Positions 11,911 to 23,890 of a stretch of DNA of 64,000 nucleotides are shown in pieces (position 1 is the first letter of the stretch; the number at the start of each line of letters is the position of its first letter). This DNA is from Nymphalis io (lineage: Eukaryota > Arthropoda > Insecta > Lepidoptera > Nymphalidae), in NCBI RefSeq assembly GCF_905147045.1, contig NC_065895.1, forward strand, positions 4,283,001 to 4,347,000. Direction: 5' to 3'. The position numbers and the translations under genes are program-made. Below the pieces are notes generated by a model. It was not told where the DNA came from, ran no database searches, and worked only from the letters and a program-made list of their open reading frames with translations.

Positions 11911-12214
11911 AGCCGAGATGGCCCAGTGGTAAGAACGCGTGAATCTTAACCGATGATCGTGGGTTCAAATCCGGGCAAGCACCACTGAATTTTCATGTGC
12001 TTAATTTGTTATTATAGTTCATCTCGTGCTATACAGTGAAGGAAAACATCGTGAGGAAACCTGTATGTGTCTAATTTCACTGAACTTCTGCCACATGTGT
12101 AGTCAACCAACCCGCATTGGAGCAGCGTGGTGGAATAGGCTCCATACCTTTTCCCCAAAAAGGGAGAGGAGGCCCTAGCCCAGCAGTGGGACATTCACAG
12201 GCTGTTACTGTGAT
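11911..12214 (+). repeat. tRNA-derived SINE (family A), near full length
   Basis: The head AGCCGAGATGGCCCAGTGG contains a tRNA A box and GGGTTCAAATCC is the B box. The body and the 3' end (GCCCAGCAGTGGGACATTCA, then CAGGCTGTTACTG) are shared with at least ten other copies or fragments in this window. It resembles the Metulj-type SINEs of nymphalid butterflies. The small minus-strand open frame across it is not a gene. Confidence 0.85.
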
Positions 12215-13082
12215 ACATAAGTTGAAATTATGATGGACATTGTGTTTCAGTTGCTAAGTGGGAACCTCTGAAATGTTTGTCGATCTGATTCATTATTGTC
12301 ATAAAAATATTCAATATACATATGTGCTTACGTAATACGTTTAATGAAAATCCGGGATGCACTTTTATCGCACACATATACTACAAAAAATAATAATCTA
12401 AATACATTTTCGGTAATACGGTTGAACATAACTTAATCTCGATTTACTTACCTATCATCATCTCCGTTTGTATAATTATATTCTAAACCATGTAATTATT
12501 TATTTATTTGTATTTTTATGTCAAGTATTAACAAATCATTACCAATAAAAGTTTCCTATAATTGACTACCATATAACAAAGTACATGCAACAGATAAAAT
12601 TATCAATTAATTAGAAAATAGGTCTAAAAGAGAGAGAAATGATAAATTCGTAATAAAATTAAAAACAGAAACATTCAATTAATTAAATTGTTCTATCTTG
12701 TACTTGCAGCTTTTAAAAATGCTTAAATGTAGTTTTAATTTAGCAACTGAAGTCCTTTGTTTAAAATGGTGGTACAACTTAAACGTAATTTATTTCAAAT
12801 GCTAGAATTACGCAAATTTTATAAAAAGAACTTTATGTCTGGAATGCTGAAATAGTTACAGCCGTAATTTAGCTGAACATTTTTTTTTTAAATAAATTCT
12901 GTTTTAGTGGCTCCTAAACGAGGTGGTAAAAGAGTCGTGATACTTCTCTTGATGACGCTTCTATGTAATTATGTGTCGGATTTAAAGACCAGCCTCTGAC
13001 TGACCCAGATTCTCGTAATCCTATTAACGTCTGTAGTTTATTCTATTCAGTACTATTTTCCTTTTCTATTCGATTTATTTGT

Positions 13083-13144
13083 CTACATTTTCACTCATTA
13101 TTTCATGATTTTCAATAATCATGAAATAATGAGTGAAAATGTAG
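13083..13144. repeat. Perfect hairpin, 28-bp arms, 6-base loop
   Basis: Positions 13083-13110 and 13117-13144 are exact reverse complements, separated by TTCAAT. The arms begin CTACATTTTCACTC. No terminal repeats of a known element flank it. It may be a young foldback structure. Confidence 0.85.
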
Positions 13145-13457
13145 TTATGATGTAGAAATTTTACAAGTTTTTTTATGTAATTCCGTATTGAATTGTGTAA
13201 ATTTGTTATGATTATTTCGTAGAATACAATACGGATAACTTGGCAGCTTTCTCTGGTAATGGTGGTGTAATAACGAAGGCCGTGCTGATTCTATCGATTT
13301 CTCATATTTCTCATATATTTTAATTTCACAATATAACTGATGATATGATTTTCATGTTCTGTAATATATATATAAATATAATTTTACAGCTTCAGATCTG
13401 CTAAAACCAGATAAAATTTCTCATTCTTTTTAACGTAGTTATAATATATCTAATATA

Positions 13458-13550
13458 GGCGGATATGGCGCAGTTGTTGAAATACGAGAATCTTAAGCAA
13501 AGACCGTAATTACAATATAAATCCTTATACAATATAAATCCTTTTAACTT
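13458..13550 (+). repeat. Decayed SINE family A head
   Basis: GGATATGGCGCAGTTGTTGA followed by ACGAGAATCTTAAGCAAAGA resembles the family A tRNA head with many changes. A short duplication (CAATATAAATCCTT repeated) follows. This is an old remnant. Confidence 0.4.
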
Positions 13551-13812
13551 TATCGTTGCATCGAACTAAGATATATTTTATAGATTATTACGATTTTGTG
13601 CAGTTTTATTTTTACTTTAAAAAATATGCCTTCTATTATATATTGACGCTTATATCCGTACTAAAATTGTAATCTATCATAATATGAGAGTTCCATATCA
13701 ATCGGAATTGTAATTTTACGTGTTCGTAATCAGGAATGACAGAATTCCAGAAAAAAAAACAAAACTTACCCATTTATAAAGTATGATTTTTTTATATTTA
13801 TCCAAATCTGTC

Positions 13813-14090
13813 AGCCGAGATGGCCCAGTGGTAAGAACGCTTGAATCGTAACTGATGAATTTTCATGTGCTTAATTTGTGATTATAATTCATCTCGTGCT
13901 TTACGGTGAAGGAAAACATCGTGAGGAAACCTGCATGTATCTAATTTCACTAAAATTCTGCCACATGTGTATTCCACCAACCCGCATTGGAGCAGCGTGG
14001 TGGAATAAGCTCAAACCTTCTCCTCAAAAAAAAGGGATACCCAGCAGTGGGACATTCACAGGCTGTTACGATACGATACGACGATCCAAA
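13813..14090 (+). repeat. tRNA-derived SINE (family A) lacking its B box
   Basis: The copy starts AGCCGAGATGGCCCAGTGG but jumps from CTGATGA straight to ATTTTCATGTGC. A small internal deletion removed the B-box region present in the full copy at 11911. The tail reads GTTACGATACGATACGACGA, a pentamer-like expansion. The open frame at 13878-14150 is SINE sequence, not a gene. Confidence 0.85.
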
Positions 14091-15023
14091 ACTGGTTACA
14101 TTATATTGAACACTGATTTGTTACAAACCTACCAAATCTGGTTCGTATAGTACCTTTATTTCAACCATAACAAAGGAAATAAATTTTTAGTATTTAGTAA
14201 TGGTATAGACCTTCAGAACGTAATTGTGATAACTAACTTTCTAACCTTCGATTTAGTTGTTAGCTTCTAACAAAATCTCTTTATCCGTCTAACTTAAGGT
14301 AGGTAAGCCTTTGTATCAAGGTTTGTTGAATTAGCTTCGCACAATGTTTTCCCCGGAGTCGAAAAGGGTTATTGCGGAGGCGAAAGTCTGTTTTCCCGTT
14401 GTGTCATGCTCTGGTGTTACGGCATTTCGGAATTGAGCTATCTTTTTTTCCTCGCGGCACAGCTTTTCGCCTAGTGGGTATATGATAATATTTGTCTTCA
14501 TATGAGGTGATAAGAATAAGAAATAACTCACTTTTTTAAATTTGTTTAGAGATTTTTTATACTAAATCTGAACTCTGAAAGCTTGTTAGGGCAAATCATC
14601 ATAAATTGTTTCACTCAATCTATTCTGTACATGAATTGCGTTAAATCGGCCGCTTTGTTTATTCAGCTTAATTGGGATAAATGTACGGTTTAACGACTGG
14701 TTCCGGTACCCAGTGTTACGGTCACAATTCCACGCTCTTCGCTTATTACATCGGGCTAATTTAATTACAGTGTTAATGCAATGAAAAATATTCGTTGATT
14801 TATAATTGTTAACAAAAAACGATACAAATGTTTTATACTCAACAATTCAATAATATACAGTTCGCTTGGCGATGTGCTCGAATTTGCCCTAATGCTATCA
14901 AATAGTAGTTGTTGCCATCTTGGCGCAAATTTAACGCTCACTTGGAGAATCGCAATTCCTTCCAATCTTAATGCCTTGCAAATTGCATTTCTTTATCTGA
15001 TTCTGACATTTGACATTGACATT

Positions 15024-15262
15024 CTACCGCAAAACAGCAATACTTGATATTGTTGTGTTCCGGTTTGAAGGGTGAGTGAGCCAGTGTAATTACAGGCACA
15101 AGGGACATAAAATCTTAGTTCCCAAGGTTGGTGGCGCATTGGATATGTAAGCGATGGTTGACATTTCTTACAATGCCAATGTCTAAGAGCGTTGGTGACC
15201 ACTTACCATCAGGTGGCCCATATGCTCGTCCGCCTTCCTATTCTATAAAAAAAAAAAAAAAA
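15024..15262 (+). repeat. Lepidopteran interspersed repeat (family B) with poly-A end
   Basis: The repeat contains GTTCCGGTTTGAAGGGTGAG, ATTACAGGCACAAGGGACAT and, near its end, ACCATCAGGTGGCCCATATG, then a run of A up to 15262. The poly-A tail marks it as a retroposed SINE or LINE 3' end. Related pieces in this window lie at 27745, 37108, 42105, 43982 and 57357. Its autonomous partner is not known to me. Confidence 0.75.
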
Positions 15263-16685
15263 CATTATTTCTATTTATAAGATCGTTGTTAAAAGTGAAC
15301 AATTGATCTTGATTTCGTTTCGTTTACAAATAATTGGATTGGTTTCATAGTTTAAATAAATTTTAACTGTTTGACAAAGTGTATGTTTAATTGTTATTAT
15401 TTTTTTAATTTAGGAGGAATTCATAGAAAACTTATAATAGTTATATTTAATTTATTTGGCTACCGATGAGATATTTACTGCGATGTTTTATTTACTGAAG
15501 GCACTATTTAGTACATATTAGATATGTAAAATATGTAATAAGGATACACTTTAAGTAACAGTAAGTTAATCTATACGTAGGTATACTAGTATACTCTATA
15601 ATCATAACTATTTTACGATAGATTAAGTAAATATAAATCGGTCCTATATATCACATGAACATTGAAGAACGATAAAACTATCCTGTTATATTAATTTTTA
15701 ATTGTATTAGAAAGTAAATAGAATGAAATTTTGTATGAGTGGACAAAGAGTGTATGACGAATGGAACGGCTCTCGAATAACTTCGTAATGTTGGTATTAT
15801 GAAAACGTAAAACCTAGCAAGCTGGATGCTTGAAAAGAATATAATAAAAAACTAAATCCTTCTCGTAGAAGATAATGTGAGCATTTATTCTAGCCGCACC
15901 ACATTCACCGTGTTTAATAAAAATATTTTCATGTACCTAATAAGAAAGCTCCTATTTGTTCATGTAGAAATCATTTAAAAATACATTTCTATTAGTTAAA
16001 TATTGAAAACATAAAGTACGGGCCTTGTAAAATATTTTCAGTTAATAGATGTTTTTTCGATACAGTGATTGAAATGTCTGAAATTCTGTGTAGTGTTGTA
16101 TATTATTTAGTTAAAGCTCGTACGTTCGAGCCAACTCGCTGACCGAGCCCGTTCGATTGAAATACGTGTCGAGACTCACGATTTTGTCATCACCATACCC
16201 CGGATCCGAAAATAGTTACAAAATAAGTAAGCCTAATTAATCTCTTGATTCCTACGTAGTTTTATCGCGTGCTTCGGGTTTTTAAAATGTTTTATTGTTC
16301 GGGACCATTTAGCTAATTGTTTAATATGCATTCGAGCTTATTTTCTGAACAAAATGACTAATTTTATAATGAGTTTTTCTTTTCCTTTTATTAATTCTGA
16401 TATACTTTTTAAGTTTAGAAGTATAATAAAAAATAAATAAAATAAAGTAAGTGAAGTAAGAACACAATAATAACTAAAATATGATGATCTAGACCAGACA
16501 CTTTAATCGAATATTATCCTCGACTCCGACTTCGTACAAGAAGTGAGTTTTATTACAAGTCAGAAACATTTATTGAAAGCGCAGACTTAAAGCAAACATT
16601 TTCATATAAATGAATATTCCAAGTTTCTCAAGTCGAACTGATTGGAAATCGAAAAGCGGCTTTTTGTTACTATTCTCTGCTGTTC

Positions 16686-16728
16686 ATAACCTTCTCCTTA
16701 AATGGAGAGGAGACCTTAGCCCAGTGGT
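16686..16728 (+). repeat. SINE family A 3' fragment
   Basis: ACCTTCTCCTTAAATGGAGA and GGAGACCTTAGCCCAGTGG match the 3' part of family A. Only about 43 bases remain. Confidence 0.6.
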
Positions 16729-16992
16729 TTATAATATTAAGTTACTTTTTAATGGAAATATGTTATTTATATTTGGTTTTTTAATTTTCAATCGAAAACC
16801 TTTTTAATGTGTAGTTATAATATTACATCAAGGAAAAGGTAACCTACAATATACGTACATACTTATGTAACTTTTTTTTTTAAAAAAAGCTACATATTTT
16901 TGATGAGTTGTACTACAGTGTTACATTAATCTAATCATAATGATTAAATATTTATAAAACCTACTAAAGTAATGCCTTTAACAAAAAATACT

Positions 16993-17038
16993 TTTAAAAA
17001 ATAATCAAAAGTGATGTTACTTTTGATTATTTTTTAAA
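16993..17038. repeat. Perfect hairpin, 20-bp arms, 6-base loop
   Basis: TTTAAAAAATAATCAAAAGT at 16993-17012 is the exact reverse complement of 17019-17038, with GATGTT between. Confidence 0.8.
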
Positions 17039-18794
17039 TGTTATCCATGTTATATTATTCAAAAAAAAATCCGAGTTTTTTACACGTAATAAAAGGCATG
17101 CCACCATGCAACACGTGTCGTCGACTGCTGAGTATCGACGCCTACTCTCATATAAGGTCATAATTTTATCGTTGTATATTCAACTGAAACGGTGCTATTT
17201 TTATTTGATCTCAAGGCATTCCCAGTAATGCAAAGCTTTTGAAACATTTAAACTTTGCAGAGATAAGATCTTATTTATATTTAACATTTTATTTTTAGAA
17301 CGACTTATTTTATGGCTTCATATATGTACCTGATATATTTAAAAGAGAATTATTTAGCTTGCGTTAGATATTAATGTTTATATAATTTATGAGTCATATA
17401 TTTGAAATTACGTCACCATAGCTTCTTGAAAACACAAGTTGACTAAATGAAGGCAGTCTGTTGGAACAGCCCCCTGCGGCATAAATAAAATGGCTCGATA
17501 TATTATCGCGGTACGAGACTGGCCCTTGACCTACATTTAATCGTATGCTAACAAAGACTGCCTGCATTGTATGTATAGAATACATATGCAAAATGATTTA
17601 TATGTCTGTCCGCTGTCATCAAGACTCAATATCGTATATGTATGTTCTAGATTTGTAGGAAATATATTAAAATTTAATGTCATGTGAGTATTAGTAAGAT
17701 AATAAATAACTCGAGAATTATTTAAAGTAATGAAGTACCATAAGACTGGTGAAACTTTTTTTATTCAGAAAATTAAAGAGATGTAGCGTATTTTTTTGTT
17801 TGTTACGATGGTAATCGCACTGGTGACTGCATTTGTATGGGAACAGTGACGTTTAAACCAAGTCTTTTTATAAAATATCTATTTTTAGATACGATAAAAC
17901 TTTATGACAGTGCTCATATAGATTATGTTTGTACGAAAACTATATATCAACATGATACTACTAAGAAGATAATAAGATTAATAAGACGTTATGACCTTTT
18001 AAGCACTGGCTGACTCACCTTTCAAAGCGGAACATAGTAAATACAAAATATATATGTTTGGCGATATAATAATAATGAAAACTAAAGTACTTGTCCCGGC
18101 AAGCCTACACTAAGTTGTAGTATGAATAAAATAATATTTTTTTTACCATAAAAATTAAAACATACGACTGCCGTGAATGCATGAATAAATTAATAGTCTC
18201 TCATTCGGATGACGAATTTTAACGATACCCAGAAACACTGACTATAAATTCGTTATTACTCCATCAAGAACTGTTCAGGCATTTAAAAGTTATATTAGGA
18301 TAACGAAACTTACATACATATATGAACCCTGAAAACATTACACAGTTTGACATTACAGTACTGTTTTATGAAGTTGATTTACAGTAAGGTGAAGGTATTA
18401 AAGTCTTAAGTTAAAATTTAGAATATAATGAAATAGTCTTACGTTCTATTTGTAGTAAAATCTATTTTTGTATGAAAAATGTGTAAGATTTGTATACATT
18501 TTAATAAATAAGCAGAGAATATTTTTAAACAACGAATATTATTTAACAAATTCATAGATCACACATACGAAGGCTTTTTAATCCGCATTTTCATTTTAAC
18601 CCATTGGAACAATTTCTATAATCCATATTACTGATTTCAACTATAAAAATAATAGTTTGTAAATTTAATTAGACAGGTAAGATGTTATAGACTATCATTA
18701 ATATATATTAATATTAGCCTATAGGCTGAATTTGATCAAATACTTGCACGTTTACGTTGTTATGCTCCATCATGGAGATGAATTTTAAACATAT

Positions 18795-18824
18795 ATTCGC
18801 TTCTCGGCCTTTCGTCTAAAATCA
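18795..18824 (+). pseudogene. U2 snRNA 5'-end-like fragment
   Basis: TCGCTTCTCGGCCTTT followed by CGTCTAAAATCA matches the first about 29 bases of U2 snRNA (consensus TCGCTTCTCGGCCTTTTGGC then TAAGATCA) with four or so differences. The match ends there, with no branch-recognition loop (GTAGTA) or Sm site, so this is at most a truncated pseudogene. The comparison is from memory of the U2 consensus. Confidence 0.55.
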
Positions 18825-19651
18825 TAATATTGTTTATTATTTTTAATCAATTTTATATATTCTAACAAATAAACTTAAGAACTTAATGGTAACAACAATA
18901 ACTAACTTAGACCTTTTTAAATCATCACCAATATATTAGTAGGAAGCGCAATGTTGTGTTTATTATTATTATTGTACGCGGTGAACAAATTTTGATGTTC
19001 GTGTATTATTTATTATGATAAGAATTAAATTTGCGTCGCAAATAAGTTAAGCTAATACTACATAAATAATTTTATGTAATTTTAAATTAAAATAATATGA
19101 TATCGCAAAATTATCCCGGAAATTCTAATTTGATACGAGGTTACTTGAAAAATTGGCTATTACGAGTTACACTTCAAATTATAAATTTATTTGAACAGAT
19201 CAGTCAGTCATTTGTTCAGAATGTAGTTTTTATTAAGAGGAACTATTAAGAAACTCGGGAACTATTAAATATTTACATATGTCGTCGCAGTAAATAAATA
19301 ATGTACAGCTTGCAGTTATATTTAAATTTAGAAAGAGTTTAATTTAAGGCACGTTAACTTCATACTTTTTACCTTTATACACTTTTACAAAAAGTCTATA
19401 TACGTTCTATATATTAGTGATTTTTTTAAAGGTGGCGTCATATATATTTAGAATTTCTAATGTAAAATTTATAGTAAGTTTTATTTTTTGAAACAATATT
19501 CCATGTTGCTCGCAAAAAAGATACATGGAGTTAAAATGAAAACTCGGCGTTACAGGTTTATTGTTTTTTACTTGTTTTTGTCACTCTAAAATCACAAAAA
19601 GTTCTTGTACATATTGTTACGCAGCTGTAAATATAGCTCTTGTTTTAAAAA

Positions 19652-19915
19652 AGCCGAGATGGCCTAGTGGTTAGACCGCGTGAATCAAACCCGGGTAAGC
19701 ACCACTGAATTTTCATGTTCTTAATTTGTGTTTATAATTCATCTCGTACTTAACGGTGAAGGAAAATATCGTGAGGAAACCTGCATGTGACTAATTTGGA
19801 GCATTGTCTAATTTATATTGGAGCAGTGTGGTCGAATAAGCTCCAAGCCTTCTCCTCAAAAGGGAGAGGATGCCTTAGCCAAGCAGTGGGGTATTAACAG
19901 GCTGTTACTGTTTAC
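19652..19915 (+). repeat. tRNA-derived SINE (family A), internally deleted
   Basis: AGCCGAGATGGCCTAGTGG is followed by GCGTGAATCAAACCCGGGTA. The anticodon-arm region is missing between GTGAATC and the B-box half. A further small gap occurs near 19797. It ends CAGGCTGTTACTG. Confidence 0.8.
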
Positions 19916-20174
19916 AAAAACCTATATCCCATCTCTATGAAGATACGTAATTGTAAATTGTCGATTGTCATCAATATGCGAAAATAATAATTAGTCATAA
20001 TGTGAAGATTATATACCTCAATATAGTCTTAATTTGGCTTTACAGTTTTGGTATTTTCACCTAAAATCAGTTGGAGACGTTTTTGCGTCGTAGTAGTGCA
20101 CCGTTATTAGAGTTAACAATAATCAGACACTATGTTTTTTAAAATACGCATTAACCGTATTTTTTAATCACAAC

Positions 20175-20439
20175 GAGCCGGTTGGCGTGATTGGTGGATG
20201 CTTGCCTTTCACGCCGAAGGTTGTGGGTTCGATTCCCACCCAGGACAGATATTTGTGTGCATGAACATGTCTGTTTGTCCCGAGTCTGTGTGTAATTTTC
20301 TATGTAAGTATGTATTTACAAAAGAAAAATAATATATGTAGTATAGCAGTTGTCTGGTTTCCATAGTATAAGCTCTGTACAAGCTTAATTTGAGATCAGA
20401 TGGCCGTCTGTGAAAAATGTCCCAGGATATTATATTATG
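20175..20439 (+). repeat. tRNA-derived SINE (family C)
   Basis: GAGCCGGTTGGCGTGATTGG starts a tRNA-like head and GGGTTCGATTCCCACCCAGG is a strong B box. The body (CATGAACATGTCTGTTTGTC, GATCAGATGGCCGTCTGTGA) is shared with the minus-strand copy at 40471-40728. Open frames through it, including a minus-strand frame at 20209-20565, are not genes. Confidence 0.85.
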
Positions 20440-21429
20440 AGTAAACCTCGTCCTCCATCCGATTAAATCATTTATGTTAATTCGTTCTGATATTGTATTC
20501 AAGACCTCATCTCTACTCTGGAATAACTTTACATCTTCAAAAACATACTTTTCTCTATTCCTCAACAGATGACATTAAATCTTTCTTCAACTAATGCCAT
20601 TATAGTATCCATATTAATTGTGAAATAAATTATTTGCGATGTATGTTTTCAATTCCTCCAATATTTTTTACGATGAATTAATTAGTAAGAACATGATTAT
20701 TAATAAAATGAAACCAACGTTATTTACGCGAGAGTTCGAGGCACGTGGCGACTTTTATTTCGATTTTAGTTACTGTATATATTAAACTACCACAAACGCA
20801 AAACCGTCTCCAAGCTAATTTATCTGTATCTGTATTGTTCTTTTTCTTGTTGTCTTAATTGTAGTAGCGGATACTAATTTATTAATGTTTTTTATTATGA
20901 TATTATTATTACAAGATACTAATAGAGATATAAATAAGAAATTTCTACAACTCAAACAAACTAAAGTTCTATTAATACTCTTGCTATTAACAGCTTCACT
21001 TGCCGTAAATTTAGAAGAAAATTAAAACGACAATATGTTCTATTTTATTTTTTTAAATAAATATGTGCATTAAATAAGTGTTATTCTTTTTATCAAATAA
21101 TTATACTTTTACTAAATTTTTTATTTAATTTACTATATCAAATTTAAAATAAAAGGTCTGGTTTTCATTATATCGTATCCCAGTATATCCGGGTCGTAGG
21201 GCCTTTGTGGGGACGCGACCTTCTCCTATAAATTGAATAATGGCTAGCCCGCCTCAACTAAGTGGAATCAATTTTGCTTTACGTGCGCCATCCGATTTCA
21301 ACTCTTGCTTACATATGAGGTACGAAAATACCCATCGGACATTTAGCTCTAAGCTACTTCAGTGAGTGCTAAGGCAATTTAAAATAGTTTTGTATTTCGT
21401 AATATATCTTTTAATTTTTTTTTTAACAG

Positions 21430-21513
21430 GCGCAAAGCGACGATGATGACGTCGGGCCTGACGATGTCAACGTCCCCGTCGAAGGCGGCTTCATGGACGA
21501 ATTCTTCAGTGAG
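21430..21513 (+). CDS. Syx1A: Syntaxin 1A, exon 2 (first coding exon visible)
   Basis: Syntaxin 1A is the plasma-membrane Qa-SNARE that pairs with SNAP-25 and synaptobrevin to fuse synaptic vesicles. This 84-bp exon starts after TTTTTTTTAACAG and ends at GAG before GTAAGT. It encodes 28 residues, starting AQSDDDDVGPDDVN and ending GFMDEFFSE. The AQSDD start and the M-D-x-F-F pattern match the region just after the first 11 residues of insect syntaxin 1A. It is phase 0 at both ends. The acidic stretch differs from Drosophila, as is usual for this variable segment. The preceding exon, which should carry the start codon, was not found in the window. Confidence 0.93.
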
Positions 21514-22247
21514 GTAAGTTTATTAGAAAGGGAATATTTAATTTATATACAGTACAGTATTTCAGAGAAGTAAACAATATTACAACCCGTAGGTATAAAG
21601 TGGAAACTAATTTGTACATAAAACTGGATTCAATTTGACAGCTTATGTATCTAAAATGCTTTTTTATTAAAATGATCGTTTTTAGTTAAAATGGTCGACC
21701 ATGAAAGTAATCTAATATTATAATAAAATCTGCTGTAAATTATGATTGAATTGCCATTCTAAAATAAGAATGTAATGGAATTGTCTATTTTTGAAATTCC
21801 CGATAATATTAATTAACAAAGTGCCCGTAATTCGACGCGTACTGAAGTATTAGACCCATCTATTTATCAAAATAATTTAGCTTTCAGAAACGGGTTGTCT
21901 ACCGCATTTGCATAGGTCGATTGAGTCATTTGAATATGACGAGCGATATTACTGACACTCTGTATGACATACTAAATCACTTAATATCGGGTCAAGGGTC
22001 GAAACTTTGTTATAATGTGAAATGAAAGCTAATAGCTGTGCATCATGAAAGAAAAAATAACAAACCTATAAATATTTTGTATTATTCTGTCTAAAAATGT
22101 TTATTAACAATACTTTGTATGTAAGTGCAACTATTAGTTATGAATAATATATCCATTTAATATCAACATACATACAACAAAATAGCAATGAATATTTTTT
22201 TTTATTGATGATTATCGGTTCAAATCACAATATTCGTATTTGCTTAA
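21514..22247. other. Syntaxin 1A intron sequence
   Basis: This stretch between exon 2 and the Harbinger-type MITE holds no exon or repeat that I can recognise. Confidence 0.6.
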
Positions 22248-22583
22248 GGGTCCGTTCACACAGACCGGCTCGGAGAGGAGAGCAGATTTTTATCACGTTG
22301 GAAACAGTGTTTTGAGTGATTGTAGTAAAGTTTATTTTTGCATTTGCACCTTTTTTGTCATTAAAAATGCCTGAACGCGCTTCGTGTGAAGTAATAAAAG
22401 GAGCCGACCGGCTCCGCTTGCGTGCTCTTTCTCGCTCGCACCCGCTTTCAGATCTCTTCCAGCCGGTCGATGTGAAATAGTTGGCGGCTCCGCTCCGGCT
22501 AATTCCAAGCGTATACGACCCGGTCTGTGTGAAAAGAAAAAAGCAGGCCGATGCTCTCCGAGCCGGTCTGTGTGAACGGACCC
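22248..22583. mobile_element. PIF/Harbinger-type MITE with 30-bp perfect terminal inverted repeats
   Basis: The ends begin GGGTCCGTTCACACAGACCG and are exact reverse complements over 30 bp (22248-22277 and 22554-22583). TAA flanks both sides (22245-22247 and 22584-22586). A three-base TWA-type duplication with GGG-starting ends is the PIF/Harbinger signature. The 336-bp body is much more GC-rich than its surroundings and encodes no transposase; open frames across it are artefacts of its composition. The perfect ends suggest recent activity of a partner transposase. Confidence 0.85.
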
Positions 22584-23685
22584 TAACAAAGAGCCTATCA
22601 TTAATGCCGGACTGCAAGATAAAGGGCTTCTTTCATATATCATTGATCTTTATGTAAAATGTTTTCTCTGTGCAGTAATGCGTAAGGACATCCAGTTCTT
22701 TTGAGCATCTCTTTCGGTGTTATGTAGTTTAGTCTGTCCATAAATCTTCTAAAATGTAGTAGGCGTGATCGGCGAACGCAGAATAAAATGCCGGACATGA
22801 TATATTCGGTTTATGTATAGCGTAATAAGTTCCATGACTTTTTTTGGTTAATATTCCGCTTAAAGTTTTCATAATTTATTGTAACGCATTTTACAATGCT
22901 TACCTCAGAATGATATTGGAAGGTTACGTTTTCATGAGTAATTTAGTTAAAAGAAGTACGAGATATTTTCCCGGCGTCATGTAATTTTTTCTCTTTCCTG
23001 AAAAGATTTATATACGTATTAATTTTTTAATTAACACTTTGCAGTCGGCACAGTTAGTCATTTGTCTTGGCTATTTAACATAGGCCGCAATTATCCAGCC
23101 TTTAAAGAAAAAAAAATGGAGTTTTGCCAACCACCTTCCCCTGACATCAATTTTATTTAATCCAATTCTTTGCCAACTGCTAGAAGAACTATCTAGTTTG
23201 TAGTCGTATTAAATGATTTTTTCAGAGGTTCTTAATAAAATGCGTTCTACAGCTACTTTAACAAACACTTCAGCCACTTTAACATACACTTTAATATACT
23301 TGAATAAGTATATTAACAAAAAAATAACACTATATTTCTACCACATTTTTATTTTGTTAAAAAAGGCTTTTGCCCTTCTTCTGACCGCATTCAGAGTAGA
23401 CAGCAAGCGTCGAGTGTCTCTAAAGACTAATTTAATCGCTAAAGCTGCGCCCGGGTTGTATAAAAGCTTTAGTAAATTATATGGCTAGCCTAGATACCGA
23501 GCAATAGTATTTGACCTTGATTGTAATGGATGGTAGCTGAAAATTGAAACATAGAACCTTATGTTTTAGACACTAAAGACTATTTTTCAATGCACAATAT
23601 AACATATATGCTTTTTTTAAGTGTTTTTTAACAACTTAATTAACAAAAAAATGTTGTATGATGTGACTTTAAATAAAAAATAATA
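22584..23685. other. Syntaxin 1A intron sequence
   Basis: No exon, RNA or repeat was recognised in this stretch. A 91-codon plus-strand frame at 23213-23488 has no recognisable motif and is AT-driven. Confidence 0.5.
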
Positions 23686-23890
23686 ACTGCCTCTTTAGTA
23701 AAGCGGCTAGCTTCCGATCCTGATGGCCTAGGCTCTCCTGGAATATCTGGTTCAGGGACATAGTTATTCGGGTTTTCTTTTGAAAAATTCTCAGCGGCCC
23801 GAAATTTGGAAGTTACCTGTTTACACTCTCGTACCTCAAAGAAGCATTTTTATGGCGATCTGATCTTGTTCCTGACCTCTTTCTTGAAAA
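23686..23890 (+). repeat. Old tRNA-derived SINE (family D)
   Basis: CTGCCTCTTTAGTAAAGCGG and CTAGCTTCCGATCCTGATGG form a decayed tRNA-like head. ATTCTCAGCGGCCCGAAATT and CACTCTCGTACCTCAAAGAA match the body of a common lepidopteran SINE as I remember it. A CATCAT microsatellite follows at about 23899-23912. Confidence 0.6.

Noticed and set aside
12012..12194. Minus-strand frame containing MSHCWARASSPFLGKRYGAY
   Set aside because: It is the antisense of the SINE family A 3' half. Similar frames occur wherever this repeat does (13878, 56512).
15720..15790. ATGACGAATGGAACGG as a possible first exon of syntaxin 1A
   Set aside because: The encoded peptide (MTNGT) does not match the conserved MTKDRL start and no suitable donor follows. 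I found no better first exon in the window.
20175..20250. Possible functional tRNA gene
   Set aside because: It has a good B box, but the acceptor stem does not pair, and a second copy with the same downstream body exists at 40471, so it is a SINE head.
22225..22643. Two overlapping minus-strand open frames of 130 and 103 codons
   Set aside because: They lie inside the GC-rich Harbinger-type MITE. Lack of stops follows from composition; no transposase motif is present.
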